Shown here: piece after piece, positions 33,346 to 45,973 of the stretch
Layout: each line of letters begins with the position of its first letter
Position numbering within the stretch: the stretch's first letter is position 1
Assembly (NCBI GenBank): GCA_949130495.1
Contig: OX422207.1
Coordinates: 373,881,868 to 373,945,867, forward strand
Reading direction: 5' to 3'
DNA from: Sambucus nigra
Taxonomy: Eukaryota > Streptophyta > Magnoliopsida > Dipsacales > Adoxaceae
Length of the DNA: 64,000 nucleotides
Notes under the pieces: model-generated
What the model saw: the letters and a program-made list of their open reading frames with translations, nothing else
Told to the model about the DNA's origin: nothing
The model's database searches: none
Program-made: the position numbers and the translations under genes

Positions 33346-34305
33346 TTTGGTAATTTAAGTACTAGTCAGAGTTATTAGCCAGTTCTCATGGCGCCTTTAA
33401 GTCTCCCTCCGACACTGTGCATGAGAAAGGAGTTCACATTGTTATCTTTATTGATAACCAAAGACGAAGGCTCCAAGCTATGATATTGATATATAATTAG
33501 CCCCATTAATCTAAGAAGTTAAAGAGTTGTGGGATAAAGGGATAATGATGTTTGGCTCTCACAAGGGTGAAGAGTTCACACTGAAAGTAATGGTGATGTG
33601 GGCGATCCATGACCTTTCTTGTGTATGGAATCTTGTACGGCTATAATGTTCATGGTTATTATGGATGTCCCGTATGTGGGGAGGAAAATGAAGCCAGTTG
33701 GCTATAATATAGTAGTAAGATGAGTTACACAGGTCATCGTAGATTTCTAGCGATCAGTCACCCTTTAAGGAATGATAAGTCTAACTTTTATCCTATTGGT
33801 CACGAGCACCGAATGCCACCTTCTGCGACTGCGGGGAATAGGCAAGTATGCAAACACCCCAATTTTTTAAACTTGAAGTGTAAAGCAAAGGGGGATCCTA
33901 ACGACCCTAGTAAAGCAAAACCATGGTCCAAGCAATCAATATTTTTTAATTTTCCATTTGGAAAGATCATCGTCTAAGGCATGTAATTGATGTGATGCAC
34001 ACAAAGAAGAATGTTGCAGAACATATGATAGGAACATGTATGGGTGGATCCCATTCCAAAGATAGAGAGCGAGCCCACCGAGATCTATAGGATGTGAAGA
34101 TAAAGAAGAAATTATAGTTAAAAAATGATCCTTTAATAGGAATCTATCCCTCCCTCTACTTTCACTTTTATTTCTAGTGGGAAAAAGATCCTCTTAGACA
34201 CGTTGTTCAACTTGAAAACTCCAACGGGTTATTTTGGTAATTAACGTAGGGTCGTAAGACACTAAGAAAATGACTTTAAACTGTACAAGTCTCATAACTG
34301 ACATG
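33346..34305 (+). pseudogene. tnp2: TNP2 middle fragment of CACTA-B
   Basis: The sequence aligns with CACTA-1 TNP2 from NPFGNLSTNQS onwards (NPFGNLSTSQS here). It passes through the MRKEFT, VMVMWAIHDF and GYYGCPVCGEE counterparts, PWSKQSIFFNFPF (33941) and a VIDVMHTKKN segment that replaces DVMHAEKN, down to a H-x-C-K-S-H-like stretch at 34290. Many stops and shifts are present. It is cut at 34305 by gypsy F and resumes at 55743. Confidence 0.85.
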
Positions 34306-35208
34306 TGATGATGCTAAGATTCAGCACCACCAGATAAGAGGTGGAGAGCTCAAACAGTGATAACAATGGTAGACACAGAGTTATATATGTGTATAAGTAT
34401 ATAAAATTGGATGAGTATGAGAGGAATGAAGACAATGGTGTATAGTGGTTCAGCAATCAGGCCTACATCCATTGTAAGTGTATGGGCACTAATGGCCTTG
34501 GATACAATGTTCATAATCTCACTCTCACTTTACTATGTACATAAGCAGGATTTTTGCTAGGGTTACAATTATCGATCCCTTTATAAGGTTGAAGATGACA
34601 AGCATATATAGGGCTTAGGGGAAATAATGTAGCCCCCAAGCATGTATGGTGCATGTGAATGATGATCTAGCCAATTCCCTGCTAACACCTGGATGTGCCA
34701 CTTGCAATTAATGATGACATAATATTCCCTCATGTGAGGGGATGATATTGTTATAACGGTCTAGTCCATGTGCCATACGAGTCCCACATGCACTATTCCA
34801 TGCATCTCTCAAATCACATGCTGTGATGATGTCACCCTTGGCCTAAGATGCCAGGCCGAGGCTAAAGTTGATATGGGCATTGATCCCGATTGGATGTGGG
34901 CCTCGTACTATCGTCTGACCCATGATGAGGGGTCGACCCCTTATAGGGTCATCCGACCCATGATGAGGGGTCGGTCCCTTATAGGTTCGTCTATTCCATG
35001 CTGGGAGGTCAGCCCCTTATAGGGTCATCTGGTCCATACAGGGAGGTCGGCCCCTTGTAGGGTCGTCTGGTCCGTGATGAGGGGGTCGGCCCCTTGTAGG
35101 GTTGTCCCTTCCTGCCACGGGACTGGTAATTGGACTCGTCCTGGACCTGAGTCCTCGTCTGGGTGGAGGATACCCTCGGCCTAGCCGAGGGTATATATGG
35201 GTATATCA
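34306..35208 (-). repeat. Gypsy F 3' LTR, complete, 903 bp
   Basis: Ends TG...CA; the inner part is shared with 55200-55742. Read on the minus strand, U3 contains 5-6 short repeats of a GGTCGGCCCCTTGTAGGGTC type (34930-35100), and a TATA box (CCCTATATATGC) sits near 34606, leaving about 300 bases of R/U5. Adjoining it at 35209-35226 the minus strand is purine-rich (AGGGCTTGAGGGTGAT), the probable polypurine tract. Confidence 0.92.
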
Positions 35209-35454
35209 ATCACCCTCAAGCCCTTAGCCATCGATGTTTTCTGAGATGGCTGAGGGGTAATGTTGCCTTGGAATTATCAAGTGGGTGGTCATATGGATAA
35301 GTGACATCTGTCAAGTTTCATATCGTCAGGTGTCCATCATCGTTTGTGTTTCCAATATGTGGCAGCTGCACACTCAGCTTGGGACTTTGTTCCCTAATGA
35401 TGCCTCTCCTTGTGGGCTGTGGACAACCTCGGTTAATGGGCCCACTTATGACCA

Positions 35455-35530
35455 AGATATTTAAATGATTTTTCAAACAATCATTTCTTCTTCTTCTTCT
35501 TCTTCTTCTTCTTCTTCTTCTTCTTCGTGC
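35455..35530 (+). promoter_or_regulatory. TATA-like box and (TTC)n leader before the reverse ORF of gypsy F
   Basis: GATATTTAAATGA at 35456-35468 is followed by (TTC)14 at about 35485-35526 and a pyrimidine-rich stretch, a typical plant promoter-leader layout. It points rightward, towards the plus-strand ORF remnants at 36244, so the extra ORF may have had its own promoter. This is inferred from composition only. No gene is seen in 35530-36240. Confidence 0.4.
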
Positions 35531-36243
35531 ACATGCTTTTTCTCTCTAGCTCCCCATCAGTTCAAACTGCCATTTTTGCGACATCTTTTGTGTCTCAAGA
35601 TTTCCTCACATTCGTCTTTATCCTCACGTAATTCCTCTGCCTTATACTACTCAATTAGCCTTCAATTTCTGTTTGTTTTTTGCATTTGCATTTGGGTTTC
35701 CATTATTTTTCTTGGCTGTTTTACCTTTTCGACGTGAAGACTGGCCTCGCTGTGGTGGCTATAGGGCTGATCATTATATTTTAGGCTTCTTAGGGTTCCT
35801 TTCCCCACCTTTTAGTGGTGGTTTAACTTTTCTTTGTGGTGTTTGTTAGGTTTTCTTGTGTTCTTCGGCGTTCTTCTCCGGTTAACTGTGTTCTTTTTGT
35901 TCTTGAGTGTTCATCTAAAAAACCCTTTGTTTCCCTAGGTTTGATCCAAAAGTCAACTTGGTCAAATACCAAACCTATTTGTGGTTAGTTTGAACAAATT
36001 GCTCAAGTGTAGGGTCTTCCCCTTAATGCTTAGAAGACTTTATGACTTAGCCAAGGAATATCCAACCTTGAGGGAGAAATTCGTTGCGAGATCAGGCGAA
36101 TAGAGGAAGAGGATGAGCAAAGATGAGGGGCCGACCATAATTGGGTACGACCCATTTTCCCCATTCCTTTAGCCATAATAATACCATCTGAGTCCTGTGG
36201 GTCTTCCTGTAATCCTGTCGAGTGTCAGACACACGAGGGAGAA

Positions 36244-38361
36244 ATGAACGAGAGAACATCTTCACCAATGGGTGCTGGGCCCTCTGGAAGAAGAGAGAGA
36301 TCAACACCTAGTCCGAACCGACAGGCCGAGGGTATGATTCCTTCAGAGGCTATCCTTGTGACAGCCCTGCTCCCTATTTCCTTCCATCTGGACTTTCTAG
36401 ATGGCCCACCGATAGTCGATGAGGCCGAGAGGTCTAAGGGTGAGGGGATTGATGAAAGTAGTGAGGATTTGGATGCTGTTCGAGCTAACACTTGTAGTGC
36501 CTCAGCTTACATCTCATCCATTAGGGATCGTGACCTCTTACTGTGGAGGCAAACCTTTGGGTTACTACCCAATATAACGATGAGGGTGCCAACTGCAGAT
36601 GAGAGAGTCTTCCAAGGGAACGAGAGGGAAGTTGTTGTTTATGAGTAGATGCTCAGGGTAGGTATTAGGTTCCCTCTGCACCCTGCAGTAGTTGACATAC
36701 TATCTGCCCTTAGGGTTGCTCCTTCATAACTTCCTCCCAACTCTTGGAGAATTATCCTCGGCTATATCTCCCTCTAGAATAATACTTTCATTGATGAACC
36801 CTCGATCGATCTTTTTATGGCCTGCTACAATATCACTTCCTCGTCCAATAAAACTGGGTATTTTCATCTAGGGGTGAGGAAGTTCGATAAAAGACTTCTT
36901 CATGTAGCACAAACTTCAAACCACGATTGGAAGAATAGATTTTTCTTTATCTCCGGGGATTGGGAATTCGCCGCTGGGGGAGAGCCTTTAAATGAGAGTC
37001 CAAGGGTTCTAAGGTCATGGTCTAACCCTTCAATGAGAGCACGGTCCGACCCTAGACTCATCTTGGATGAGAGGGGCATTATTGACTACCTGAGGGGACA
37101 AGGGAAAGAGGGTGAAATTCCTAAATTTGAAGATTTGATGACCCCTCGTTTCCTCAAATAAGTTGGTTTGAGGGTTGCCCCCCTAACAGAATTATGTGGG
37201 TTGATTCTTGCTCCATTTTTATTTCTCATCAAGTGTTTCCTCTTTGCCACTGTCTATTTCTGATGTATCGTCTCTTTTTTAGGTCGTCCTTTAAATATAT
37301 TTGATTAACTCTAGGAGATGACTGCTCCAAGTTTAATGTTTGGCTTGGTAAGGAAAAAGGGAAAAGAGCCCTAATAGACTCAGAAGAAGACAAAGGCCGT
37401 GGGGCCGACAGAGGTGGAGCCGACTGTCGACAGTCACAAATGGAAGGATCCTAAAGTCCCAGGGGGATCTCGACCTGACTCATGGACGAGGGTGAGGGTG
37501 GAGGTTTCTCAGGCGCACACTGAGGGGACCAGCTCCTCTTCCAGCATGGGTGCCTATTGGTCTTAGAATCTGACTTTCCTCAAAGCCGAACCCTCCTCCC
37601 TCATAGCTAACCTGAGGGCAGCCAAAGCCTCAATGTTTTTTGCACCCTCAGCCACAGATTATGAATTCTTATCAAAGATGCCCCCGGCCAAGGTTTATCA
37701 CTACGGTCTCCACACTCTGCCTCATGTATTTCTTTTAACTTCATTTTTTGATTCACCAACATTTAATCAACTGTTCCCTTGGCTCCTTAATATGTGCACC
37801 TTTGTGCTGTATGTCTGCGCCTTCACATATGCCACCAAGTGGATGGCTGTAAATCAGCAGAATCTCCATGAGGTCGAGAGAGCTATTCAGCATGAGGCTA
37901 ACTTGAAGACCGAGCTGGATACTATCAGGGCTGAGCTGGAGAGTGCAAGGACTAAGCATGCAAGGGTCCTGGATGAGTTGGTGAAGGAGCATGAGGCCTA
38001 CTTGAGGGTGAAGGACTACTTCATCAAGGAGAAGGAAGAGGCCTTGACCCATCAAGTATTCCAATTTAAGGCTGAACTTACTGAGGTAGTGAGAAAGGTC
38101 GAGGTCTATGCTGTGGAGGCTTACAAGCTCTCCGATGAATTCCAAGGCTTTGGCCTTGAGTACCTGGAGAGAGGGATTAAGATGGCCTGTCGGTGGGTCA
38201 TCTTAAAATTTACTGATTCCGTGTTATCTATCCGTCCCTCTCTTGAATCAGTGAAGATGGAAGACCCCCTCATAGCTGAGGCTCTAGCCCATGTAGAGTC
38301 TCAAGTGCACATCGAAGGCACCGATACCTCTGAGGATCAGCCTATTTTGGTTATTGAATAG
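36244..38361 (+). pseudogene. Reverse-oriented additional ORF of gypsy F (plant 'putative gypsy type transposon' protein)
   Basis: Pieces on the plus strand: 36244-36648 (MNERTSSPMG...), 36817-37161 (FMACYNITSSSNKTGYFHLG, then WKNRFFFISGDWEF) and 37633-38361, a Glu/Lys-rich coiled coil (about residues 75-200 of that piece). The FHLG...WKxRFFFI...W pattern is that of the Transposase_28 ('putative gypsy type transposon') family, found as additional ORFs in Tat-lineage elements, often opposite to gag-pol and near the 3' LTR. That is its place here. Function is unknown. Stops and a gap separate the pieces, so it is dead. Confidence 0.7.
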
Positions 38362-38569
38362 ACTCCTCTAGTTGATGTCAAAGCCCTGCCTTCTTACATT
38401 GCACAATAGTGTGGTTGTCTGTAGCCAATACCCTCTGTTTGTAAAACATATTTTTCTACTTTATTTCATTGGACAAACATTTGTAACAATTTGTAATAGA
38501 ATCTCTATTCCTGTCTTCTATGCTTGCCTCTTGTAGGATTTCCCTTGGCTATGATATTTGTGTTATCCA

Positions 38570-39391
38570 TCTTACAAGTTCCCCCCTTGTCTTTCTTGAG
38601 AGTGAATGGAGGGTCGTCCCTACCACTCACCCTCATCATAGCAGAGGGCGGTTTCCAACAAATTAATGATGTTTTTAATTTCAAGTCCCCCTCGTCTTTC
38701 TTGGGAGTGAATGGAGGGTCGTCCTTACCACTCACCCTCATTATAGCCGAGGGTGGTTTCCACCAAATTAATAATGTTTTAAAATCCAAGTCCCCCCCTG
38801 TCTTTCTTAAGAGTGAATGGAGGGTCGTCCCTACCATTCACCCTTATTATAGCTGAGGGTGGTTTCCACCAGATTAATGATCTTTTCAATTCTAAGTCCC
38901 CCCTCGTCTTTCTTGGGAGTGAATGGAGGGTCGTCCCTATCACTCACCCTCATTATAACCGAGGGTGGTTTCCACTAAATTAATGATGTTTTAAAATCAA
39001 AGTCCCCCCTCGTCTTTCTTGAGAGTGAATAGAGGGTCGTCCATACCATTCACCCTCGTCATAGCCGAGGGTGGTTTCCACCAAATTAATGATGTTTTCA
39101 ATTTCAATTCCCCCCTCATCTTTCTTAGGAGTGAATGGAAGATCGTCCCTACCACTCACCCTCATTATAGACGATGGTGGTTTCAAACAAATGAACGATG
39201 TATTAAAATCCAAGTCCTCCCTCGTCTTTCTTGATAGTGAATGGAGGGTCATACCTACCATTGACCCTCATCATAGCTGAGGGTGGTTTCCACCAAATTA
39301 ATGATGTTTTCAATTTTAAGTCCCCCCTTGTCTTTCTTAGGAGTGAATGGAGGATCGTCCCTACCACTCACCCTCATTATAGCCGAGGGTT
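38570..39391. repeat. 106-bp tandem repeat of gypsy F, left block (about 8 units)
   Basis: Units contain CTCGTCTTTCTTGAGAGTGA, GGGTCGTCCCTACCATTCAC and CCGAGGGTGGTTTCCACC. Alternate units differ (TTTTCAATTTCAAG against TTTTAAAATCCAAG), so a dimer of about 212 bp is the higher-order unit. The array is split by CACTA-E and continues at 43899. Confidence 0.93.
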
Positions 39392-39399
39392 CACTACAA

Positions 39400-40060
39400 G
39401 AATTTGCACCATTAGCAACATACAAATTATGTTTCTAAAGTTAGAAATATGTTGCTAAAAGGTATTGGCAACATATTCTGCTATGTTGCCAGCTTGTTGC
39501 CAATTGTTTGTCTAGGAAACCCTTTGGTAACACAACAGACTTGTGTTGCTGAAGGTATACTTTTGGCAACACGCAATTGTGTTGCCAAAAGTATTTTATA
39601 ATTTGTCAAATTTATAATAAAAATATTATTTGTGTTGCCAAAAGTCACTCAACAGCAACATAAATAGTTGTGTTGCCAAAAGCTATAGCTTTTGGCAACA
39701 TAAGAGCTGTGTTGCCAAAAGGCTATACCTTTGGCAACACAGGTCTTGTGTTGACAAAAGCAATATCTTTGGCAACACAAGAGCTGCATTGCCAAAAGGT
39801 ACGGCTTTTGGAAACACTAGAGCTGTGTTGCCAAAGGTACGGCTTTTGGCAACACAAGAGCTGTGTTGCCAAAAGGCTATACCTTTGGCAACACAGCTCT
39901 TGTGTTGCCAAAAGCCGTACCTTTGGCAACACAACTCTTATGTTGCCAAAAGCCGTACCTTTGGCAACCAAATATGTGTTGCCATATCCAAAGTGATAGA
40001 TGTAGATGATAACTTTTGGAGATAAAAAATTGTGTTGCCAAAAGTACAATATTTTTATTT
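39400..40060. repeat. CACTA-E left subterminal repeats
   Basis: About 20 copies of TTTTGGCAACAC and GTGTTGCCAAAAG in alternating orientation, often joined as AAAAGGCTATACCTTTGGCA-type palindromes. ORFs here on both strands are artefacts. Bases 40061-40850 are AT-rich without genes. Confidence 0.92.
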
Positions 40061-41009
40061 ATTACCTACTATTTTTTTTGCAATTGGAAGCACTATTAAA
40101 CCTGCACTTTTTTCATCAAACGTTCAACGTTATAATCCAAAATAATATTACGTATTTTTCATACAATCATAAGTAATATAAAGTTCCACAATTTTCAACC
40201 AAATCTCATAAATATGAATTACAAAATAATATTTCATCAAATCCAAGTATAAAGGTACAAAATAAATGCCTCCCAAATAAGAACATAACAAAAGATGTAA
40301 ACATGGTATAACCTAATACATTAACACATCAAAAGATGTTAAAAAATTTCACGTAAACTAAAACGACGGTGACAATATGGCTCCCCTACACTATAAGAAA
40401 CCCTATCTCCAAGCCACCACGGATATATTAACTGCAAGAAAAATCCATCAACCTGCACAAAATACAAAAAAAAAATGACCACATGAGTTTTTATAACTTC
40501 AAATGCATGTATGTTTGACTTAATCAATTTACAACACTATTTAATTTCAGAAAATTTTGACAGAGTTTCCTTTGTTTATTCATGAAATCCAACCTATTTT
40601 TAACATTAAAATAAACCCAACAGCTAAAAATGCAGCTAAACCACCATTACATCCCTTTCACCGATTTAATATCTAAAAATAGTATCCGAGTAGCTAAATA
40701 AACTTAAATTACTATCCGAGTAGCTACATACCTCGATCCTCCATATCCAAAATGTTTTCCATGTGTCGCAAATCCATTTTCATTCTACACAAAATACAAA
40801 ATAAATTATAATCTATCCGACTTCAAAAGATAATAATAATTTATAACTATTATAGTTATATATATATAAACATTTATAGATAAATAATTATAGATAACTG
40901 TTATATAAACAGTTATAATAGTTTATATATATAACTGTTATATATAAACAGTTATATATATAAACAATTAATATATAACAGTATATATGTACATATATGT
41001 ATATAACAG

Positions 41010-41068
<59 letters not shown>

Positions 41069-41071
<3 letters not shown>

Positions 41072-41466
41072 GACTCACCTACATCATGATGTATACATCA
41101 CACCATACATCACACCTAGTTCTAGGGCTTAAGAAACCTTTTCCCCAAATTTTTTATTTTTTCCTTGAAATTAACTTTCTAATCAACCCATATTCAAAAA
41201 ATTAGGTCAAAATACATTTTGTAGGCATTTTTAAAAAATCCACAAAAAACTGCTCAAAACACCTTATAAATAAGGTGTTTTGAGCAGTTTTTTGTGGATT
41301 TTTTAAAAATAGCTACAAAAATTATTTTGATTTAAATTTTTTAACTTGGGTTTTGAAAGGTTAATTTCAAGTGAAAAATAAAAAATTTGCTAAAAGAAGT
41401 TTTTTAGGGCCTACAACTAGGTGTGATGTATGAATGATGTATATAGCATGATGTAGGTGAGTCTTC
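41069..41466. mobile_element. Foldback MITE in CACTA-E, 398 bp
   Basis: A nearly complete palindrome: GAAGACTCACCTACATCATG at the left matches the complement of the right end, with the centre at CCTTATAAATAAGG (41262-41275). It sits between a (TA)n(GA)n tract (41009-41068) and a (TA)n tract (41470-41528). TIR-type family not assigned. Confidence 0.8.
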
Positions 41467-41467
41467 T

Positions 41468-41530
<63 letters not shown>

Positions 41531-41984
41531 TGTTAGTATAATATATATATTATACTAACAGTTATATATATAACAGTGTATATATATAGTATATACTAGA
41601 GTATATACTATATATATATAACTCTCCTCTTTGATAATCAACATTAACAACAAAGAGGAGAGTTATAAATACCTCTGTAGCAAATTCAGCACAAACTTCA
41701 CCTCAATAAACGAAAATCATTACCAAAAGTTAAATGAAATTTGCTTATAATAATAAAGATTATATAGATTCTCAGCCATGTCTGATCGTCATGCTGACTG
41801 GAAATAGCAAGACGACAGACTACATACCTCCCTTATTATACCGATTACAAATTCAGACTCTCTTGTCAGTCATGACAATCCAGGAGCTCACCTTTATGGA
41901 CGGACCTTCTTTGATGCTCAGACTTGAGTTCATAATGAAACATCCCAAATAACGACAAAAACATGTAATAACATTAGAATGCAC

Positions 41985-42310
41985 AATGACTACGCGGTCG
42001 GTTCCTACGAGTCACATTAGTCCCGTGCGAGGCGATCGTGGCTCTTATAGGACCGTTTTGTGGATGTTTTATGCTTTCACCCTTCGATGGCATGCTTTTA
42101 TGCCCAAGTCTATTTTTTTGCAAATTTACGTCCTACACTCAAACCAGGAGCCCCGTGACTACGCGGTCGGTTCCTACGACTTACATTGGTCCCGTGCGAG
42201 GTGTTCGTGGCTCTTACGGGACCGTTTTGTGGTTGTTTTACATTTTTACCTTTCGATGGCATGTTTGTGCCGAGTTCGTGTCGGTTTTTTTTATACAAAG
42301 TCAAGTCACA
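41985..42310 (-). repeat. Two units of the 169-bp satellite inside CACTA-E
   Basis: Two head-to-tail copies with CACGGGACC, CGTAGGAACCGACCGCGTAG and AAAATGTAAAACAACC-like segments; on the minus strand they match the units at 57180-59640. The same satellite thus occurs in two CACTA families. Confidence 0.85.
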
Positions 42311-42662
42311 TTCGTGTAAAATGCGGAAATTATATTAACTTGACATTTGAATATAAAATCCATTAAGAACTATTGGATACTATATTCCCTGCCTATAATT
42401 AACAATTTCAATAGTTACAATTGAAAAGTAATCAACAATTTCTTAACACAAGAATTTCTTAATAGGATCATAGTTTCTTAATTACTTTTAAGTTGAGTTA
42501 TTCAAATTGTTATCAAATGAAACTACACACAATATTTCGTGAACAAAGATGACAATTTAAATGAAAAGTAATCACATACCTAAGAGGCTGAAATGATTCT
42601 GTACATGAACTCGATGTATACCTGATGCAAAATCACCAAAAGGTTTTTAAGAACTCAATGCG

Positions 42663-43141
42663 CAGTGGCGGAGCCAGGAATTAAGTCTGGGTGGGGCACA
42701 AATCCTTGACGGGGGTTCGGGGGCTACCAATCCCGATTTTTTTAGGGTTATTTTTACATTTTTATAAATATTTAATTAATAATATGTATTTTTAAAGAAT
42801 TCTAACTCAAATTTTTAGGGCATCAATTTGATAAAAAAAACAAAGGCATATTGCAAAACCCTAAACAATAATCAATTTTAACAACTCAATATAGCAACTA
42901 TAATACTATGAGATTCAGGAAAAATAACTTAATAAAATCTAATAACATGCAGAAATGCACCACATACTAATAGCAATCCACAAAACAATAAATAAATCAC
43001 AGCCCAAAAAAAAATAAATCAAACTATATCAAATCATAAGATTAAACCAAATTAAACACTAAACTTATAAAAATGTAAATTTCTGTTTTCCCCAAAAAAT
43101 CTGCACTTGCCAACCCCAGCCAAGGCATAGCTCCGTACCTA
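42663..43141. mobile_element. hAT-like non-autonomous element, 479 bp
   Basis: The left end CAGTGGCGGAGCCAGGAATT is a common plant hAT-type terminus. The right end AGCTCCGTACCTA is a degraded complement. The 8-bp flanks TCAATGCG (42655-42662) and TCAATGTG (43142-43149) differ by one base and fit a hAT target duplication. No transposase is present. Confidence 0.72.
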
Positions 43142-43559
43142 TCAATGTGTCATTGATTATGTAAGGGTAGAAGCTCCATCAAATTATTAGAGATCAGAGC
43201 AGATGATATAATAAAAGCAGAGAAGGCAAAACATAAATAATCAAAATGTCAAGCTTACCACAAAATTTATAGAAAACATCTGTGCACGAAGTCTTTTTTG
43301 CCAAATGTTTATCTCAAGAACCATGACTAGATCTGTTCGTCTTTGACGAGAGAGGGAGAGAGGCATAGCTTATTCAAGCTATGGTCGATCAAGCTTCATC
43401 TTTGACGAGAGAGAGAGACAGCAAGACGAAGGAGATGGAGGAGAGGGAGAGCAATACGGAGGAGAGGGAGAGCAGAGTTTTAGGGTTCAGTTTCGATGAG
43501 CGGAGGTGAGGGAGAGTTTTTTTTAGCCTTTTAGTTAACTTAATGCCCAACAAAATTAA

Positions 43560-43890
43560 GTAACAAACAAATAAAATACTTTTGGCATCATAAATTTCTT
43601 TGTTGCCAAAAGTATGATATTTTTCTCAACCCACTCCTATGTTGCCAAAATTAAAGTTTTGTTTGGCAACAAACAAATATGATGCTAAAAGATAAAAAAT
43701 TTCCCCCTTTTATTTTGCTAGCTTCGCTCTTGAAATTTTAACCTTTGGTAACAACTTTTATTTTGTATTGTCAAAAGTACAATGTAAAATGGTCTTTTGG
43801 TAACATAAATAAGATTTTATTTCCAAAAGGGTATCTTTGCCAACAAAAATAGGTTGTGTTGCTAAATATTCTTGCTAATGGTGCAAATTC
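43560..43890. repeat. CACTA-E right subterminal repeats
   Basis: Diverged TTGTTGCCAAAAG and TTTGGCAAC units mirroring 39400-40060 but sparser. Confidence 0.85.
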
Positions 43891-43898
43891 TTGTAGTG

Positions 43899-44545
43899 GT
43901 GGTTTCCACCAAATTAATGATGTTTTAAAAATCCAAGTCCCCCTCGTCTTTCTTGAGAGTGAATGGAGGGTCGTCCCTACCATTCACCCTCATCATAGCC
44001 GAGGGTGGTTTCCACTAAATTAATGATTTTTAAATTTCAAGTCCCCCCTCGTCTTTCTTGAGAGTGAATGGAGGGTCGTCCCTACCATTCAGCCTCATCA
44101 TAGCTGAGGGTGGTTATCCACCAAATTAATGATGTTTTCAATTTCAATTACCCCCTCGTCATTCTTGGGAGTGAATGGAGGGTCGTCCCTACCATTCACC
44201 CTTACTATAGCCGAGGGTGGTTTCCACCAAATTAATGATGTTTTAAAATCCATGTCCCCCTCGTATTTCTTGAGAGTGAATGGAGGGTCGTCCCTACCAT
44301 TCACCCTCATCATAGCCGAGGGTGGTTATCCACCAAATTAATGATGTTTTCAATTTCAAGTCCCCTCTCGTCTTTCTTGGGAGTGAATGGAGGGTCGCCC
44401 CTACCATTCACCCTCATTATAGTAGAGGGTGGTTTCCACCAAATTAATGATATTTTAAAATCCAAGTCCTCCCTCGTCTTTCTTGAGAGTGAAAGGGGGG
44501 TCGTCCACTACTATTCACCCTCATCATAGCCGAGGGTATTTAATG
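43899..44545. repeat. 106-bp tandem repeat of gypsy F, right block (about 6 units)
   Basis: Continuation of the array at 38570-39391 with the same alternating unit types; it ends about 100 bases before the integrase C-terminus. Confidence 0.93.
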
Positions 44546-44654
44546 AGGATAACCCCAATCATACTAGAATTAACAAACACAAGATGAGGGGCCAATATAA
44601 CATTCTCATTAACATTCCAAGTTTTTTGTTGGAGCAACACATTCATTACAACTG

Positions 44655-45860
44655 TGGTCTGATAGGACATTACAACATTACTGATCGTATTTCTTCAAAT
44701 AATCAGTATTCCAGGGGTTGGAAAAGGGTTCCCCTTCAAGGTTTTCTAGTCTATAGGTTCCAGGGACAACTTCATGAATGACCCTATATGGGCCATGCCA
44801 ATTTGGGTGTAGGTTGTTAGGTTTCTACCATGTATTTTTAAGGACTAGGTCCCCCACAACGACTGGCCTTTGCTGCACCCTATGGTTGTAAAACCTAAAA
44901 TTCATCTGCTGATAGGCTGCTTGCCTTATCTCAGCGTCTTCTCTTCTCTCCTCGATTAAGTCCAGGTCAAGTCTCCTTTCTTCTATATTTCTTTGGGGGT
45001 CATACATTTGGACTATGTGAGTGGGAAACCCAATCTCTGTGGGGATGATGACTTTTGAACCATACACCATCATCAATGGGGTTTCCCTGATAGGAGTCTT
45101 TGTCGTCATCCTATAGGCCCACAGTACAACATACAACTCCTCAACCCATCTTCCTTTGGCCTCCTCCAGTTTTTGTTTATCTTATCCAGGATTGTTCTAT
45201 TTGTAACTTCAGTATTCCCATTAGCCTGAGATTGGCCTGGGTTATAGAAGAATTGTTTAACACCCACCCTTTTGTAGTATTTCTCCAGGGATGCATTCTT
45301 GAATTGACTCCCGTTATCTGAGATGAGGGTGTTGGGGAGACCATATCTACATATAATATTTTTCCAGATAAACTGGAAGGTCTTTTACTCGGTAATCGTG
45401 ACCATCGTCACCGCTTCCACCCATTTTGAGAAATAATCAATTGATACGATCAAGTATCGATAGTTATTGATGACCCTAGGCAAGGGTCCTACTAGATCGA
45501 TTCCCCATACTGTGAATGCCCGTGGGGATGTGATGGAGGTAAGAGGCTAATGGGGCTGGTGAGGGATTGTGGTGAACCTTTGACATTTATCACACTTTTT
45601 TACGTATGTCGTGGCATCTGTTCCCAAGGTCGTCCACCAGTATCCCTAGGTTACTATCCTCTTTGCTTATGACCTGTCCCCAATATGGCTTGTGTATGAC
45701 CCTCTGTTCGCATATTGCAGGATGTGTGGGACCTCAGATAGGTGCACACATCTGAGCAAGGGGAGCAAGAACCCCTTTTTGTACAAGGTGTCCCCCATGA
45801 CAGTGAATTTCGCGACTCTGTATCTCAACGTCTTCCTTTCTTGTTTTTCTTCTGGCATCT
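44655..45860 (-). pseudogene. Gypsy F integrase
   Basis: Read on the minus strand: a zinc-binding region (about 45760-45590, ending KKCDKCQRF), a core with WGIDLVGP, ISDNGSQF and GNTEVTNR, giving D, D and E, then LYVVLWAYRMTTKTP (45130) and the tail GDLVLKN...HGPYRV (to about 44655). Stops and shifts occur at several points, and parts of the first HH pair are mutated. A single zinc-binding module is seen here, unlike gypsy A. Confidence 0.85.
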
Positions 45861-45973
45861 CCCCCTATTTGATGTATCTGACTAGGGGGTCAATCCATGA
45901 AGTTTGCCTATTGATATTTAAGTAAGAGCCAAGTGTTCCCTTCTTAATCTTCAATCGTTGTTGAAGGCAAGAT

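Larger units (their letters stand above)
39392..43898 (-). mobile_element. CACTA-E, non-autonomous CACTA with TTGCCAAAAG repeats, 4507 bp
   Basis: The TIRs share CACTACAAGAATTTGCACCA plus TTAGCAA, 27 bp almost perfect. The flanks are GTT (39389-39391) and GTG (43899-43901), an imperfect 3-bp duplication; the uninterrupted array unit reads GGGTGGTTTCC at this point. Subterminal repeats lie at 39400-40060 and 43560-43890. A purine-rich stretch at 43330-43510 is, on the minus strand, a pyrimidine-rich leader, so the element runs right to left. No transposase is present. Confidence 0.92.

Noticed and set aside
35465..35737. ORF starting MIFQTIISSSSSS
   Set aside because: The polyserine comes from a (TTC)n microsatellite in a probable leader; no further similarity.
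39630..40049. ORFs with Cys/Gln/Lys-rich repeats on both strands
   Set aside because: They read the TTGCCAAAAG subterminal repeats of CACTA-E; present in all frames.
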